6,173 bases of DNA, taken from contig JAJYEK010000204.1 in NCBI GenBank assembly GCA_021785795.1, positions 1-6,173 of the forward strand, read 5' to 3'. The position numbers were made by a program, and so were the translations under genes. This document shows, piece after piece, positions 4,950 through 6,173 of this stretch (positions are counted from its first letter, which is position 1; each line of letters opens with the position of its first letter). The notes under the pieces are model-generated. The model worked only from the letters and a program-made list of their open reading frames with translations. It was not told where the DNA came from and did no database searches. Origin of the DNA: Pseudomonadota bacterium. Its GTDB lineage: Bacteria > Pseudomonadota > Gammaproteobacteria > Acidiferrobacterales > UBA6901.

Positions 4950-4951
4950 AC

Positions 4952-5548
4952 GTGTACCAAGTAATCCTCAGCAGTTCCGACAAGCTGGCAGCGCTACTCC
5001 TTGTGGCGCTGCTCTGTCTGGGCCTGCTGCTCTCGCCCCCCGCCGTGCGGGTTGTGGCCTACCAGATTCCGGCTCACCCCGAGGTCTACCAGACCGGGGA
5101 ACCGGCGTTCGTCTACAGGCTGAGCCAGCATATCGTCAAAACCTACCACGTCTCGGCCGCGCTGGCTGACGCCGTGGTGGCCAACACCCTGGAAGCCGCC
5201 CATCGTACCCGCCTTCCCTTGACCCTGCTCCTGGCGGTAGCCGCCGTGGAGTCCAGCTTCCAGCCTTATGCGCAAAGCAAGACCGGGGCAGTCGGGCTGA
5301 TGCAGGTGCAGCCCGCCGCGCATCCCGAGTTGCAGGCCGGCCCGACGGAATTGCAGCAGGTACGCCCGAATCTGCTGGCCGGGGCGGCGATACTGCAAAC
5401 CTATATGCAGCAGACCGGCGGAGATCTGCCAAGGGCTCTTCAGCGGTACAACGGGGCGCGACATGACCGGCACGCCAAATACTCCCACAAGGTCATGGAG
5501 CGGATGCGCGAGTTCCGCCTTGTGCTGGCAGGCCAGGCGGACGCTTGA
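4952..5548 (+). CDS. Membrane-anchored lytic transglycosylase, SLT family (198 aa)
   Basis: This enzyme would cleave peptidoglycan glycan strands in the periplasm. GTG 4952 is chosen because it directly follows the barrel gene's stop and keeps an N-terminal signal-anchor (about residues 11-28, LAALLLVALLCLGLLLSP); an ATG farther upstream, inside the barrel gene, would add an Arg/His-rich peptide with no function. The Shine-Dalgarno is poor, which points to translational coupling. The SLT domain spans about 60-190. The catalytic Glu is E100 in AAVESSF, followed by the TGAVGLMQVQP motif (111-121), the NLLAGAAILQTYM helix (140-152) and the RYNG motif (165-168). It is short, like VirB1-type enzymes that open the wall for secretion or conjugation machines. 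The gap after PAAHPEL suggests a shortened variant of the usual 'GLMQ-P-TA' region, so activity should be checked. Confidence 0.88.
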   Translation: MYQVILSSSDKLAALLLVALLCLGLLLSPPAVRVVAYQIPAHPEVYQTGEPAFVYRLSQHIVKTYHVSAALADAVVANTLEAAHRTRLPLTLLLAVAAVESSFQPYAQSKTGAVGLMQVQPAAHPELQAGPTELQQVRPNLLAGAAILQTYMQQTGGDLPRALQRYNGARHDRHAKYSHKVMERMREFRLVLAGQADA

Positions 5549-5573
5549 TCGACAAATGCGCCTGTGCTATACT
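5545..5573 (+). promoter_or_regulatory. TGCTATACT promoter of the 124-aa gene
   Basis: TTGATC (5545-5550), overlapping the transglycosylase stop, is followed after 17 bp by TATACT (5568-5573) with an upstream TG. This is the best-formed of the single-octamer promoters. An inverted repeat ATACTT/AAGTAT (5569-5574 and 5581-5586) spans the -10 and the expected start point near 5580. Confidence 0.65.
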
Positions 5574-5613
5574 TAAAGCCAAGTATGAATAACAAGCATA
5601 ACAGGACAACACC

Positions 5614-5988
5614 ATGATTGACGACAGACTTGATTACGGCTCGGCGCACGAGCCACTTCCCCTCGAGCTGGCCAGAGAGGCCGCCAGCATTTTCAACTAC
5701 GCCGCCGATACGATGGTCGCCATCAATTCGGCAGTGCTTAACCAGATAGGCTATCTCGGATTCGCCTCTGCGCTGCAGTCCTGTGCCTTTTTGGTGGCAA
5801 ATCGTATTTCGTTTACCCTGTGCGTCATCGAGGATATGGACACCCTGTCGCTTCGGCCTCTGTTCGCATTTGACGCAGCCAGCGGCGCTTTTACAGGCGA
5901 TGAGCGGGCACTGCGTATCATGGAAACCCTGAACATGGGCTTCGAAGCCCAGATGCGCGAGTTTTTCAAGACCAGCTCGTACTACTGA
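5614..5988 (+). CDS. Hypothetical protein (124 aa)
   Basis: I do not recognise this protein. AGGA at 5603-5606 is 7 nt before ATG 5614. The first 20 residues are acidic and hydrophilic. A helical stretch follows (ELAREAASIFNYAADTMVAINSAVLNQIGYL), then a hydrophobic segment with two cysteines (FASALQSCAFLVANRISFTLCVI, about residues 49-71) that is broken by Arg and Asn and is not a clear membrane helix. The C-terminal half has DERALRIMETLNMGFEAQMREFF, probably an amphipathic helix, and ends Ser-Ser-Tyr-Tyr. There is no signal peptide. It appears monocistronic: it has its own TGCTATACT promoter and an intrinsic terminator 38 nt after its stop. Confidence 0.75.
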   Translation: MIDDRLDYGSAHEPLPLELAREAASIFNYAADTMVAINSAVLNQIGYLGFASALQSCAFLVANRISFTLCVIEDMDTLSLRPLFAFDAASGAFTGDERALRIMETLNMGFEAQMREFFKTSSYY

Positions 5989-5995
5989 GTCTCGC

Positions 5996-6015
5996 CGCCA
6001 AGCCTTGGCGCCAAG
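5996..6015. repeat. Overlapping palindromes CGCCAAG/CTTGGCG
   Basis: CGCCAAG (5996-6002), one base, then CTTGGCG (6004-6010) form one dyad. CTTGGCGCCAAG (6004-6015) forms a second, perfect 12-bp palindrome sharing the middle arm. Only one of the two hairpins could form at a time. The site lies between the 124-aa gene's stop and its terminator. Confidence 0.55.
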
Positions 6016-6025
6016 CCCTAACACC

Positions 6026-6054
6026 AAGCTACCTTAACAGGTAGCTTTTTTTTT
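6026..6054 (+). terminator. Intrinsic terminator after the 124-aa gene
   Basis: AAGCTACC (6026-6033), loop TTAACA and GGTAGCTT (6040-6047) form an 8-bp perfect stem that merges into nine T at 6046-6054. Confidence 0.92.
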
Positions 6055-6069
6055 CGCCTGATTTTTCTA

Positions 6070-6089
6070 TGCTATACTCGCGCTATACT
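6070..6089 (+). promoter_or_regulatory. Second tandem GCTATACT promoter element, 11-bp spacing
   Basis: TGCTATACT (6070-6078) and GCTATACT (6082-6089) place two TATACT hexamers exactly 11 bp apart, as at 1992-2008. The three-base spacer (CGC here, GCT there) differs, and both elements are preceded by TATG. No good -35 is seen. Transcription from the downstream copy would start near 6096. Confidence 0.6.
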
Positions 6090-6106
6090 TTCATGTAGGT
6101 CATGAG

Positions 6107-6125
6107 AGCCGGCGTTGTGCCGGCT
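6107..6125 (+). promoter_or_regulatory. Leader hairpin upstream of the last gene
   Basis: AGCCGGC (6107-6113), loop GTTGT and GCCGGCT (6119-6125) form a perfect 7-bp stem in the predicted 47-nt leader. The outer TCAT/ATGA (6100-6103, 6127-6130) could extend it up to the AAGGAG at 6131-6136, so it may affect ribosome access. No T tract follows, so it is not a terminator. Confidence 0.5.
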
Positions 6126-6142
6126 GATGAAAGGAGTGGGCA

Positions 6143-6173
6143 ATGGAACAGAAGAGGATTTCAGAGTTGTTTG
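6143..6173 (+). CDS. Start of an unidentified gene (3' partial)
   Basis: ATG 6143 follows AAGGAG (6131-6136) by 6 nt and opens a frame reading MEQKRISELF before the window ends. Ten residues are too few to assign a family. The tandem promoter, the leader hairpin and the strong ribosome binding site all argue that it is a real start. Confidence 0.65.
   Translation, partial: MEQKRISELF

Noticed and set aside
4805..4951. N-terminal extension of the transglycosylase from ATG 4805 inside the barrel gene
   Set aside because: The added residues are an Arg/His-rich out-of-frame shadow of the barrel. GTG 4952 restores a proper signal-anchor at the N-terminus.
6107..6125. Hairpin AGCCGGC/GCCGGCT as a terminator
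   Set aside because: It is followed by a Shine-Dalgarno and start codon with no T tract, so it is better read as a leader hairpin.
1..6173. CRISPR array, tRNA or complete insertion sequence
   Set aside because: No regularly spaced repeats of CRISPR length, no cloverleaf with a conserved TTCGA arm, and no transposase frame were seen on reading the window.

Overview
The window is GC-rich bacterial DNA holding mostly small genes of unknown function. It looks like an accessory segment, probably part of a conjugative plasmid or integrative conjugative element of a Proteobacterium. The canonical SSB most resembles betaproteobacterial SSBs as I remember them, but this is recall and not a search. 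No integrase, relaxase, transposase or replication gene is visible, so the type of element is inferred. No tRNA, rRNA, CRISPR array or complete insertion sequence was seen.

Layout. (1) Positions 3-395 are the 3' end of a secreted-looking, Gly/Ser/Pro/Tyr-rich protein. (2) Positions 549-1737 form a rightward group: an unknown helical protein, a divergent 105-aa SSB-like OB-fold protein without an acidic tail, and a canonical ssb, closed by a strong intrinsic terminator. (3) Positions 1773-2101 are about 330 bp without a convincing gene. They carry repeats, a tandem promoter-like element and a structured leader for the next gene. (4) Positions 2102-2563 encode an unknown 153-aa protein. (5) Positions 2578-3914 on the minus strand form a compact four-gene operon (66, 100, 126 and 155 aa). 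Its genes abut or overlap, and one protein has a C-terminal ribbon-helix-helix (RHH)-like domain. (6) An AT-rich divergent control region separates that operon from a rightward pair: an outer-membrane beta-barrel protein and a membrane-anchored lytic transglycosylase whose GTG start lies 2 nt after the barrel gene's stop. (7) An unknown 124-aa gene and a terminator follow. (8) The last 110 bp hold a tandem promoter, a hairpin leader and the first ten codons of another gene.

The strongest unifying signal is the octamer GCTATACT, usually as TGCTATACT, upstream of five rightward transcription units. It reads as an extended -10 element. At two sites it is doubled at exactly 11 bp spacing, and those two units are also the ones with hairpins in their 5' leaders. 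This suggests that the scattered small genes, the SSB pair and the envelope pair share one expression programme. The functional reading is inference: ssDNA handling, envelope/peptidoglycan remodelling and small unknown proteins would fit DNA transfer or establishment in a new host.
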